A stretch of 6,811 nt of DNA from Spirochaetales bacterium (GTDB taxonomy: Bacteria; Spirochaetota; Spirochaetia; B11-G9): positions 1-6,811 of the forward strand of contig JALTGJ010000435.1 in NCBI GenBank assembly GCA_027077185.1. Direction: 5' to 3'. Positions 1 through 6,068 of this stretch are shown in pieces (within the stretch, counting starts at the first letter, position 1; each line of letters opens with the position of its first letter). The position numbers and the translations under genes were made by a program. Under the pieces are notes generated by a model. It did not search any database. It saw only the letters and a list, made by a program, of their open reading frames with translations, and had not been told where the DNA came from.

Positions 1-570
1 TCCTCTTTTTGAATTTGAATGAATGAACTCTGCTATAAGCTCCTTGCCAGTTCCGCTTTCTCCTTCAATAAAAATTGGATAGTTTGTGTCTGCAAATTTT
101 TTCAATTTATCCAGGATCAGCTGCATATCAGGATTAATGGAAAAAGCAATACCAGTCTCTTTAGAATGCAATAGATCTTTCAGATGCTTATTTTCTTCTT
201 TCAGGTTCTCAAGACTGATTGCATTTTTAATAATATTCCGCAGTTTCTCAAAATTAACAGGCTTCTGCATATAGTCGTATGCTCCGCTTTTTATAGCTTC
301 TACGGCATTTGAAATTGTTCCATGTCCGGTAATCATTAAAACCGGAATATTGGGTTTAAGTTTTTTTATTTCTTTTAGTATTTCAATTCCATCTTCATCT
401 CCGATTTTAAGATCCAGGAGTACAAGGTGTATAGTGTTATCTTTGAAAATACGAATCCCTTCCGAACCATTGGTTGCGTAGTGGGTTTTATATCCAATAA
501 TTTCCAGATTTTCTACAATGATTTTGCAGAGCTTCTCCAGATCATCAACTACTAATATTGTATAATCCAT
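1..570 (-). CDS. NtrC-family sigma-54-dependent response regulator, N-terminal part (truncated by window edge)
   Basis: The reading frame opens with ATG at 570 and stays open to base 1, giving 190 residues; the rest lies outside the window. Residues 1-118 form a receiver domain: acidic pair D9/D10, probable phospho-acceptor D53 in LLDLKIGDEDG, T81 and the K103-P104 pair. A linker rich in Leu, Glu and Lys (about 119-140), probably helical, leads into an AAA+ domain whose Walker A motif GESGTGKE is at 170-177, the form typical of sigma-54 activators. The GAFTGA loop, Walker B and DNA-binding domain would be beyond the edge. By family, the protein is phosphorylated by a sensor kinase (not seen here), oligomerises and uses ATP to open sigma-54 promoters. 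It is divergent from an ABC operon carrying a good sigma-54 promoter, so it is the obvious activator. AAAGG precedes the start by 6 bases. One oddity is that the usual Pro four residues after the phospho-Asp is Gly57. Confidence 0.93.
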   Translation of the reverse strand, partial: MDYTILVVDDLEKLCKIIVENLEIIGYKTHYATNGSEGIRIFKDNTIHLVLLDLKIGDEDGIEILKEIKKLKPNIPVLMITGHGTISNAVEAIKSGAYDYMQKPVNFEKLRNIIKNAISLENLKEENKHLKDLLHSKETGIAFSINPDMQLILDKLKKFADTNYPIFIEGESGTGKELIAEFIHSNSKRG

Positions 571-640
571 TGTAAACCTTTTTTGTATATAATAATAAAT
601 ATGCACACTAGTTTACAATAGTTTATAAAAATGCACAATG
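569..640. promoter_or_regulatory. Putative activator binding region (phased GTTTACA repeats and inverted copy)
   Basis: From 601 to 640 the sequence falls into 10-bp units: ATGCACACTA, GTTTACAATA, GTTTATAAAA, ATGCACAATG. The nonamer GTTTACAAT at 611-619 also occurs inverted at 569-577 (ATTGTAAAC), at the regulator's start codon. The same hexamer core recurs in 10-bp steps upstream of the second sigma-54 promoter (4763-4792). The centre of the array lies about 95 bp upstream of the -24 element, a usual distance for NtrC-type enhancer sites. That the neighbouring regulator binds here is inference. Confidence 0.55.
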
Positions 641-713
641 ATTAGTTAGAGGAAAATTATAAAAAATAGTTAATTAGTGATACAGTAAAGAATTACGGTA
701 GTCACTGATTATT

Positions 714-730
714 TTGGCATAATTCCTGCT
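714..730 (+). promoter_or_regulatory. Sigma-54 (-24/-12) promoter of the ABC importer operon
   Basis: The sequence TTGGCATAATTCCTGCT matches the sigma-54 consensus TGGCAC-N5-TTGCW, with GG at 716-717 and GC at 728-729 separated by exactly 10 bases. Transcription would begin near 740, leaving a short leader with the ribosome site AAAGGAGA (753-760) six bases before the ATG at 766. The divergent sigma-54 activator gene and the nearly identical element at 4853-4869 strengthen the call. Confidence 0.8.
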
Positions 731-765
731 AAGTATATAGCAAAATATTCAGAAAGGAGAAATGT

Positions 766-1908
766 ATGAAAAAACTGATGTTGTTTTTAGTAATCCTGCT
801 TGTGGGATTTTCACTGTTTGCAGGTGGCAGTAAGGAAACTGCTGCGGAGCTGGAGGACATAAATATCAAACCTCTTGTTGATGATGGGACAGGCGCGATA
901 CTTCCGATAAAGGGATTGGCAGGGCCTACTGGGGCAGCACCTGTAGGGGTAGAAGCAGTTATCAATTTACTATCCGCAGAAGATAAGGAAGAGATTCGTA
1001 ATGCTGGATATACTGCTGCCGTATGTCTGCATTCAACAAATGCAGACTGGTCAATACTTCAAATTGCTGGCATTAAAGCGGTGCTGAAGGAATTCAATAT
1101 TGAACTTCTTGCGATAACTGATGCAGAAATGTCTGTAGAGAAGATGATATCAGATTATGAAAGTGTTATTGGACTTGATCCTGACTTAATGATTGTTTTT
1201 GTTCTTGATGGTGAAGCTTCTGCTCCTGTCCTGAAAAAGGCAATAGATAAAGGCATTAAGCTTTCCTTTATCGATGCAGTTCCCCCGGGATTCAATCACC
1301 CTGAAGATTATGCAGGTATGGCAACAACGGATAATTATACTAATGGACAGGCAAGTGCAGAAGCTCTGGTTGATTATCTGGGCGGTAAGGGGCAGGTAGC
1401 TGTACTTCAGTATGTAGCAAGCTTGTTTCATACAGATCAGCGGGTAAAAGCTGCTATAGATGTATTTAATGCAAATCCAGGGATTGAGATTGTTGCTGTT
1501 CAAAGTGTTCCCAGTGCGGAAGCCGCAGCGACTGTTGTGGAAAGCTTATTAATTGCAAATCCTGAAATAGACGGAATCTGGTCGTTTTGGGATGTTCCAG
1601 GGATGGCTGCTGTTGGTGTAATTGAAAATCTTAATAAACACGTGAAAGTAGCTGCTGTAGATTTATCGGAAGATACGGCATATTCGATTGCATCAGGAGG
1701 TGCTATGCTTGCAGCAGGTGCTCAGCACCCTTATGATCAGGGAGTTGCAGAAGCAATAATTGGGGTAGCGGCTTTAGCAGGTAAAGAAACACCACCCTAT
1801 GTTCTTGTTCCCGGAGAAATAGTAACGAGGGAATCGATGAGAGCAAGCTGGAAACGGGTTTTTAAAACAGATTTACCTGATGAATTTGTTAAGGTTTTAA
1901 ATAAATAA
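766..1908 (+). CDS. Periplasmic sugar-binding protein of a CUT2-type ABC importer
   Basis: This 380-residue exported protein has a basic start (MKK), a hydrophobic core to about residue 18 and a probable cleavage after Ala19 (SLFA/GG). There is no cysteine, so it does not look like a classical lipoprotein. After an N-terminal extension (about 22-75), the mature part is a type I periplasmic-binding fold (Peripl_BP_4, ribose/galactose-binding-like). The first lobe begins near YTAAVCLHSTNADWS (82-96). The second lobe includes the GKGQVAVLQ strand (207-215). Hinge and ligand-side elements include VDLSED (298-303) and GAQHPYDQG (318-326), which corresponds to the region read as 'xxQdPyxqG' in relatives. 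It resembles the group with an N/D-D-W motif after the first strand, whose ligands are largely unknown. It heads the operon and should deliver ligand to the downstream ATPase and permease. A sugar or polyol ligand is likely; the identity is not determinable. The start is supported by AAAGGAGA. Confidence 0.92.
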   Translation: MKKLMLFLVILLVGFSLFAGGSKETAAELEDINIKPLVDDGTGAILPIKGLAGPTGAAPVGVEAVINLLSAEDKEEIRNAGYTAAVCLHSTNADWSILQIAGIKAVLKEFNIELLAITDAEMSVEKMISDYESVIGLDPDLMIVFVLDGEASAPVLKKAIDKGIKLSFIDAVPPGFNHPEDYAGMATTDNYTNGQASAEALVDYLGGKGQVAVLQYVASLFHTDQRVKAAIDVFNANPGIEIVAVQSVPSAEAAATVVESLLIANPEIDGIWSFWDVPGMAAVGVIENLNKHVKVAAVDLSEDTAYSIASGGAMLAAGAQHPYDQGVAEAIIGVAALAGKETPPYVLVPGEIVTRESMRASWKRVFKTDLPDEFVKVLNK

Positions 1909-1942
1909 CCAGTTAATCTTTATTTCATGTATGAAGTGATAT

Positions 1943-1970
1943 GGCCCCCCCCTCTCTTGTTGGGAGGGCC
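1943..1970 (+). terminator. Intra-operon hairpin (partial terminator or mRNA stabiliser)
   Basis: The 94-bp gap between binding-protein and ATPase genes contains GGCC followed by a C-rich arm and a matching GGGAGGGCC arm (1962-1970). CCCTCTC (1950-1956) pairs with GGGAGGG (1962-1968), with one T-G wobble and a TTGTT loop. An alternative register pairs GGCCC with GGGCC and leaves one mismatch further in. Only a weak T-run (1975-1978) follows. Such hairpins between binding-protein and membrane-component genes commonly let the first gene be expressed in excess. The arm contains a run of eight C residues (1945-1952), unusual in this AT-rich sequence. Confidence 0.6.
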
Positions 1971-2002
1971 TCAATTTTGAAAAACAATTTTAGGAGCTGA
2001 AA

Positions 2003-3541
2003 GTGAGTTCAGATTCTGTTCTGATGGAAATGAAAGAAATTACTAAAAGATACCCCGGAGTAACTGCACTGGATAATGTTCACTTTGAATTAAAGAGAGG
2101 GGAAGTTCATGCCCTTGTAGGAGAGAACGGAGCGGGAAAATCAACACTTATGAAGGTGCTTATGGGCATTGAAAAGAAAGACAGGGGTGAAATCTTAATT
2201 TATGGCAAGCCTGTAAAGATAAATAATGCTCAGGAAGCTGTAGACTATAAAATAGCCTCAGTATTTCAGGAGTTAAGCCAAATTCCGTATCTAAGTGTAG
2301 GAGAGAATGTATTTCTGGGAAAGGAGCACTCACCATTTCTTCTTAACAGAAAAAAAATGATTTCCGAAACAACGAAGATATGTGAAGCATATAATATTGA
2401 TTTGGATCCAAGATCAACTATTGAGGATTTATCTTCAGCAAAACGCCAGATAGCGGAAATAATTAAAGCTATTGCCATTAAACCTGAAATACTCATTTTA
2501 GATGAACCCACCTCCTCTCTGACTGAGGACGAAGCTGAAAAATTATTTGAGATTATCCGTACATTTAAAAAACAGGGCATTGGTATCATATATATATCAC
2601 ACAGGATGAATGAACTTGAGAAAATTGCTGACAGAATTACAGTACTTCGGGATGGTAAGTATATTGATACCAGGACAATGTCAGAGGTAACTATTGATAA
2701 TATTGTTACTATGATGGTTGGTAGGGAAGTTGAGTTATATAAGTCGGAGAAGGATGAATATATTGATTTAAGTAATTCAAAAAAAGTTTTAGAAGTGCGT
2801 AATTTATCAAAACGAGGGGAATTTAGAGATATTAGCTTTGATCTGCACCAGGGAGAAGTCCTGGGCATTGCCGGACTGGTAGGAAGCGGCAGGAGTGAAT
2901 TGATGAATTTACTCTTTGGTATCGACCATATAGACTCTGGTGAAATCATTCTCAATGGGAAGCATTGTATAATTAACAATGTAGGGGATGCCCTAAAGAA
3001 TAAAATTGCAATGATTCCTGAATCAAGACACCAGCAAGGGTTAGTTCTTATGCATAGTGTAGCAGATAATATATGTCTTCCTGTAATAAAGCGCTTTCAG
3101 AAAAGCGGTTTCCTTCGAAATTCGATGAAGCAGAAATTTGCAGTTGAGATGATAGATAAATATAATGTAAAAACCGAATCAGCTCAGAAACTGGTAAAAT
3201 ATCTATCTGGTGGCAATCAGCAGAAAGTTGTTATAGCGAAGTGGCTTGCTACAAATCCTGATATCCTTATTGTCGATGAACTTACCACAGGGATAGATGT
3301 ACATTCAAAGGCTGAAATCCATAGGCTTATTCATTCTCTAACAAATAAAGGCTTATCCGTCATTATGATATCATCTGAAATGCCGGAATTACTGGCCCAT
3401 AGTGATAGGGTTATGGTAATGAATGATAATCATATTCTGGGTATTCTGACCGATCCCGATCAGGAGAAAATAATGCATATGATTATGGAAGATAAGAATA
3501 AATCTAATAACAGGCGTATGGAGGAAGGAACTAATGGTTGA
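2003..3541 (+). CDS. RbsA-like sugar ABC importer ATPase with two nucleotide-binding domains
   Basis: The 512-residue protein has the length and two-domain layout of RbsA/MglA/XylG ATPases, which power CUT2-type monosaccharide importers at the inner face of the membrane. Domain 1 has Walker A GENGAGKST (40-48), Q-loop Q89, a divergent signature LSSAKRQ (143-149), Walker B ILILDEPT (163-170) and switch H200. Domain 2 has the degenerate GLVGSGRSE (291-299) in place of Walker A, without the Lys, as is normal for this family. It also has a canonical LSGGNQQK signature (401-408) and Walker B ILIVDELTTGID (421-432), where relatives usually read DEPTRGID. One catalytic and one degenerate site are therefore expected. 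The start is GTG, chosen because TAGGAG (1991-1996) sits six bases upstream; the next Met (residue 8) has no ribosome site. The end overlaps the permease gene by 8 bp, implying translational coupling. Confidence 0.95.
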   Translation: MSSDSVLMEMKEITKRYPGVTALDNVHFELKRGEVHALVGENGAGKSTLMKVLMGIEKKDRGEILIYGKPVKINNAQEAVDYKIASVFQELSQIPYLSVGENVFLGKEHSPFLLNRKKMISETTKICEAYNIDLDPRSTIEDLSSAKRQIAEIIKAIAIKPEILILDEPTSSLTEDEAEKLFEIIRTFKKQGIGIIYISHRMNELEKIADRITVLRDGKYIDTRTMSEVTIDNIVTMMVGREVELYKSEKDEYIDLSNSKKVLEVRNLSKRGEFRDISFDLHQGEVLGIAGLVGSGRSELMNLLFGIDHIDSGEIILNGKHCIINNVGDALKNKIAMIPESRHQQGLVLMHSVADNICLPVIKRFQKSGFLRNSMKQKFAVEMIDKYNVKTESAQKLVKYLSGGNQQKVVIAKWLATNPDILIVDELTTGIDVHSKAEIHRLIHSLTNKGLSVIMISSEMPELLAHSDRVMVMNDNHILGILTDPDQEKIMHMIMEDKNKSNNRRMEEGTNG

Positions 3542-4490
3542 AGCATCCATTACAGAAAAATTAAAAATTGTAAAAAAGTTTGATTGGCGTGATTGGTTTG
3601 TTTTCTTTATTTTAGGAGCTTTAATTATAATTTTTGCTCTACTAAGCGATAAATTTTTTCAGTTTGAAAATTTCGCTTCTATTGGCAGGCAAACTGCAAT
3701 GATTTCCATGATTGCCTTTGGAATGACCTTTGTTATTACCACCGGGAATATCGATTTATCTGTCGGTTCCATAGTTGGTCTGGTAGGTGTGGTTACTGCT
3801 CTGGCTCTGCGGGCGGGGTTAGGAGTTATCGGAGCATCGATAATCGGCCTGACAATGGGAATGGTCATAGGGTTAGTGAATGGTCTTTTAACTACAAAAG
3901 TAAATATACCGTCTTTTCTGGTTACTCTGGGTATAATGCAGATGGCACGGGGACTTGCCCTGACTGTAACGAATACAAAAGCGGTTAGTATTATTAATAA
4001 TTCATTTACAAGAATATGGGGAGCGGGAACTTTTTTGGGATTTCCGGCTTCTATAATATGGACTCTTCTGTTTTTCGGTATTTGTATCTGGCTGTATCAT
4101 TACACGTATTTTGGAAACTATGTTAAAGCTGTTGGAGGAAATCGAACTGCTGCAACCTATTCCGGTATCAAAGTTGATCGAATTACAATTTTGTCATTTG
4201 TTATAAGTGGTTTTCTGGCTGCTGTTGCAGGACTTCTTATGGCAGCACGGTTAAAGGGTGGTCGACCGGAGGTTGGAGCTGGAATGGAGCTTGATGCAAT
4301 AGCCGCCGTAATTTTAGGAGGTACGGCTCTGTACGGTGGGAGGGGAAAGATTCTTAATACTTTGGTCGGTTCTCTTATTATGGGGGTTATAGTTAATGGA
4401 CTTATAATCCTGGGAGTTCAATCAAATATACAGCAGATTATAAAAGGAGCAATTATTATTGCAGCTGTATCCCTTAATAAGAAGCAATAA
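3534..4490 (+). CDS. RbsC-like sugar ABC importer permease
   Basis: The 318-residue polytopic membrane protein belongs to the BPD_transp_2 family (RbsC/XylH/AraH). About eight to ten hydrophobic segments are visible, starting near residue 22. Family landmarks are TTGNIDLSVGS (69-79), NGLLTTKVNIPSFLVTLG (116-133), the cytoplasmic AVGGNRTAATYSGI loop (199-212) that should contact the ATPase, and LDAIAAVILGGTALYGGRG (253-271). It is the only permease gene in the operon, so it probably works as a homodimer. The ATG lies within the end of the ATPase gene; GGAGG (3520-3524) is nine bases upstream. With the binding protein and ATPase it makes a complete importer. The protein begins with a cytoplasmic, charged stretch (about 1-20) before the first membrane segment. 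Confidence 0.95.
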   Translation: MVEASITEKLKIVKKFDWRDWFVFFILGALIIIFALLSDKFFQFENFASIGRQTAMISMIAFGMTFVITTGNIDLSVGSIVGLVGVVTALALRAGLGVIGASIIGLTMGMVIGLVNGLLTTKVNIPSFLVTLGIMQMARGLALTVTNTKAVSIINNSFTRIWGAGTFLGFPASIIWTLLFFGICIWLYHYTYFGNYVKAVGGNRTAATYSGIKVDRITILSFVISGFLAAVAGLLMAARLKGGRPEVGAGMELDAIAAVILGGTALYGGRGKILNTLVGSLIMGVIVNGLIILGVQSNIQQIIKGAIIIAAVSLNKKQ

Positions 4491-4520
4491 ACTTTGAAAT
4501 CGGAAAAGGGAGCTTTTACA

Positions 4521-4544
4521 GGGGAATATATAGTTCTATTCCCC
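4521..4544 (+). terminator. Hairpin after the permease gene (weak terminator candidate)
   Basis: GGGGAATA (4521-4528) and TATTCCCC (4537-4544) form a perfect 8-bp stem around an 8-base loop, 30 bases after the permease stop codon. There is no T-run after it, so it may protect the mRNA 3' end or act with Rho rather than being a classical intrinsic terminator. Confidence 0.4.
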
Positions 4545-4762
4545 CAGGTCTAAATTTGGTGTTATTAACGCCTGGCTGATGTTTGCTCTCTTTTCTTTGA
4601 TTTATATCTGCAAGAGAAATCTTTTTTGCTATAATAAGTGCTCTCCCTCCAAAAAGAATAAAAACTCATTTTATAGGTATTAAAGATATGTCTGGTTAAT
4701 AATGTTATCGGAAATTTAATACTTAAGGATCAATGATTTAAAATTGCCAGGAGCCTGAATAA

Positions 4763-4792
4763 GTTTACAAAAGTATACATATATTTACAGTA
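4763..4792 (+). promoter_or_regulatory. Putative activator binding site: three 10-bp-phased repeats
   Basis: Three consecutive 10-base units share a (G/A)TWTACA core: GTTTACAAAA, GTATACATAT and ATTTACAGTA. The same core in the same 10-bp spacing occurs at 611-630 upstream of the importer operon. The array is centred about 78 bp upstream of the -24 element of the esterase promoter, a suitable place for an enhancer-binding activator. Binding by the regulator encoded at 1-570 is inferred from proximity and from the shared motif. Confidence 0.55.
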
Positions 4793-4852
4793 GAATCTTA
4801 GAAAAATTATATAATTTGTTTCTATATAAAGAGTTATTTTGGTTACTGTTTT

Positions 4853-4869
4853 TTGGCATGATTCTTGCA
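4853..4869 (+). promoter_or_regulatory. Sigma-54 (-24/-12) promoter of the exported esterase gene
   Basis: TTGGCATGATTCTTGCA has GG at 4855-4856 and GC at 4867-4868, ten bases apart, and fits the sigma-54 consensus TGGCAC-N5-TTGCW closely. It differs from the importer promoter at only a few positions; both read TTGGCAT, then ATTC, then TGC. Transcription would start near 4880, and AAGGAG (4891-4896) lies seven bases before the ATG at 4904. Confidence 0.85.
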
Positions 4870-4903
4870 ATGTATTTGCAAATATTAGAAAAGGAGTATA
4901 TGA

Positions 4904-5893
4904 ATGAAAAAATTTATTATGATCTTATTGAGTCTGTTCCTTGTTTTTCCTCTATTTGCCAACGGTGAAAGAGAAATTGTTGCAGGATTGGATGCAGGCA
5001 CTCATGTCTTAAATGTGGATGGCTATGAAGTTCTCTTGTATGTCCCGGAAAGTGCACCTGATCAGGATGTGGCTTTGGTTGTGAATCTTCACCCTTCCAG
5101 TGGAACCGGTGAAGTAACGCTTAGTGAAAGCAAGCACGTAGCTGATGAGAAAGGTTTTGCGATGCTTGCACCAAACGGTGTTGCCGGGGTACTGGCAGAT
5201 GGATGGCAATGGAATGTACCAGGAGTACCATTATTCAAGGGACTGCCTCTTGAGAACGATCGTGACGATGTGGTATTCATAGGGCACGCTATAGATGCAG
5301 TTGCAGAGAAGATGTCTATCGATTTATCCAGGGTATATGCAATGGGTTTTTCCGGAGGAGCTCGTATGGCATCACAACTTGCAATTGAACTTTCGGATAA
5401 ATTAGCAGCTGTAGCTATGATATCAGGAATTCGTTTTCCTTTGGCTTCTGATGTAGCTCTTGGACTTCCAGATTCTAAGGACTCTATTCCTGTTCGTCAT
5501 ATTCCTGTAATAGCAATCCACGGACTTCTGGATTCGGTCAATGTATGGGGGGATGTTCCTCCTGTTGTTGATCCCCCGGCAGCCTGGGAGATTAATGCTC
5601 CAAAACCAGGCTCGGCATGGAGTTATTCTGGTAAGACTGCTGTTAAACGGTGGATTGACTTCAATGAATGTAAGGAAATTCCATCCGTGATTGCCATAAC
5701 TAATAATATTGATCTACTGGAATATCGAAAGGATTACTATACTGATCCCTTAGTAACAGTTGTACTGGTTAAGAATGCCGGACATACGGTTCCCGGTTTC
5801 CCAAATAAATGGCTGCCAGGTCATGAGAATAGGGAGATTGACGGGTACGAATTAGCCTGGAATTTGCTTTCAAAGTATAGTTTATCTGAATAG
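4904..5893 (+). CDS. Exported alpha/beta-hydrolase esterase, LpqC/PHB-depolymerase family
   Basis: The 329-residue protein begins with a signal peptide (MKK, hydrophobic core to about 18, LFAN) and lacks a lipobox cysteine, so it should be periplasmic or secreted. It resembles the PHB-depolymerase/feruloyl-esterase/acetylxylan-esterase group (COG3509-like). The proposed catalytic triad is S150 in GFSGG (148-152), D210 in IHGLLD (205-210) and H294 in AGHTVPG (292-298); LHPSSGTG (62-69) would supply the oxyanion region. W250/N254/C256 match the family's W..xNxC stretch, while a Pro/Trp-rich segment (about 214-243) looks like an insertion near the active site. The family cleaves carboxylic esters in polyesters or acylated polysaccharides; the actual substrate is unknown. 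It sits alone behind its own sigma-54 promoter, apparently co-regulated with the upstream importer. An overlapping ATG at 4900 is in another frame and is not used. Confidence 0.85.
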   Translation: MKKFIMILLSLFLVFPLFANGEREIVAGLDAGTHVLNVDGYEVLLYVPESAPDQDVALVVNLHPSSGTGEVTLSESKHVADEKGFAMLAPNGVAGVLADGWQWNVPGVPLFKGLPLENDRDDVVFIGHAIDAVAEKMSIDLSRVYAMGFSGGARMASQLAIELSDKLAAVAMISGIRFPLASDVALGLPDSKDSIPVRHIPVIAIHGLLDSVNVWGDVPPVVDPPAAWEINAPKPGSAWSYSGKTAVKRWIDFNECKEIPSVIAITNNIDLLEYRKDYYTDPLVTVVLVKNAGHTVPGFPNKWLPGHENREIDGYELAWNLLSKYSLSE

Positions 5894-5928
5894 CTAATTA
5901 TATATTCAGAAATAAGTAGTAAGGATAA

Positions 5929-5961
5929 CTGTGGTCGGGAATAATAAATTCCCGGTTACAG
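5929..5961 (+). terminator. Long hairpin downstream of the esterase gene
   Basis: The arms 5929-5942 and 5948-5961 form an uninterrupted 14-bp RNA stem, with three G-U wobbles in the middle (5933-5935 against 5955-5957), around the loop AATAA. It starts 35 bases after the esterase stop codon. The sequence that follows is AT-rich but has no clean T-run, so termination is plausible rather than certain. The opposite-strand RNA would lose the wobbles and pair poorly in the middle, which suggests the structure functions in plus-strand RNA. Confidence 0.55.
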
Positions 5962-6012
5962 AATTATTATACTGGTATTGGGGATTATATAGGCATTAAG
6001 TATGGGTAAGTT

Positions 6013-6042
6013 TTGGAATCATAATAATTATGGTAGTATAGT
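6013..6042 (+). promoter_or_regulatory. Possible sigma-70-type promoter of the SGNH esterase gene
   Basis: TTGGAA (6013-6018) and TATAGT (6037-6042) are separated by 18 bases and match the TTGACA/TATAAT consensus at four and five positions. No GG-N10-GC sigma-54 element and no GTTTACA repeat is visible in this gap (5894-6068). In AT-rich DNA such matches arise easily, so the call is tentative. Confidence 0.35.
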
Positions 6043-6068
6043 GACTATTTTATATAAGGGGTAATGTA

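Larger units (their letters stand above)
4491..4852. other. Non-coding gap downstream of the importer operon
   Basis: No convincing coding frame is present. The first part holds a group of short inverted repeats: GGGGAATA/TATTCCCC at 4521-4544, and a 6-bp stem with an ATT loop at 4558-4572 (GGTGTT/AACGCC, one wobble). CCAGG near 4545 could also pair with CCTGG at 4571-4575. A TATAAT hexamer lies at 4630-4635 but has no good -35 element. The last part, from about 4760, is the regulatory region of the esterase gene. The rest (about 4640-4760) shows nothing recognisable. Confidence 0.6.

Noticed and set aside
86..274. Open frame of 62 codons on the plus strand at the left end
   Set aside because: It overlaps the response-regulator gene in antisense, including its receiver-linker-AAA+ region, and its product is Phe/Ser/Arg-rich without recognisable features.
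601..640. CRISPR-like or transposon-end interpretation of the short repeats
   Set aside because: Units are only 10 bp, lie in a promoter region and have no spacers, transposase or target-site duplication. A regulatory array explains them better.
1186..1503. Open frame of 105 codons on the minus strand inside the binding-protein gene
   Set aside because: It is antisense to a well-supported gene, its product shows no recognisable domain, and it lacks a convincing ribosome site. It is a shadow frame.
2266..2979. Open frame of 237 codons on the minus strand inside the ATPase gene
   Set aside because: It runs antisense to conserved ABC motifs and its translation is Ser/Ile-rich low-complexity protein without a family signature.
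4607..4635. TATAAT at 4630-4635 as a promoter for a small RNA or gene
   Set aside because: No acceptable -35 element lies 16-18 bases upstream and no gene follows before the sigma-54 promoter. Such hexamers are frequent in AT-rich DNA.
5990..6032. Possible third sigma-54 promoter upstream of the SGNH esterase (GGCATTAAG and TTTTGGAATC stretches)
   Set aside because: Neither GG is followed by GC after ten bases, so the essential spacing is missing.
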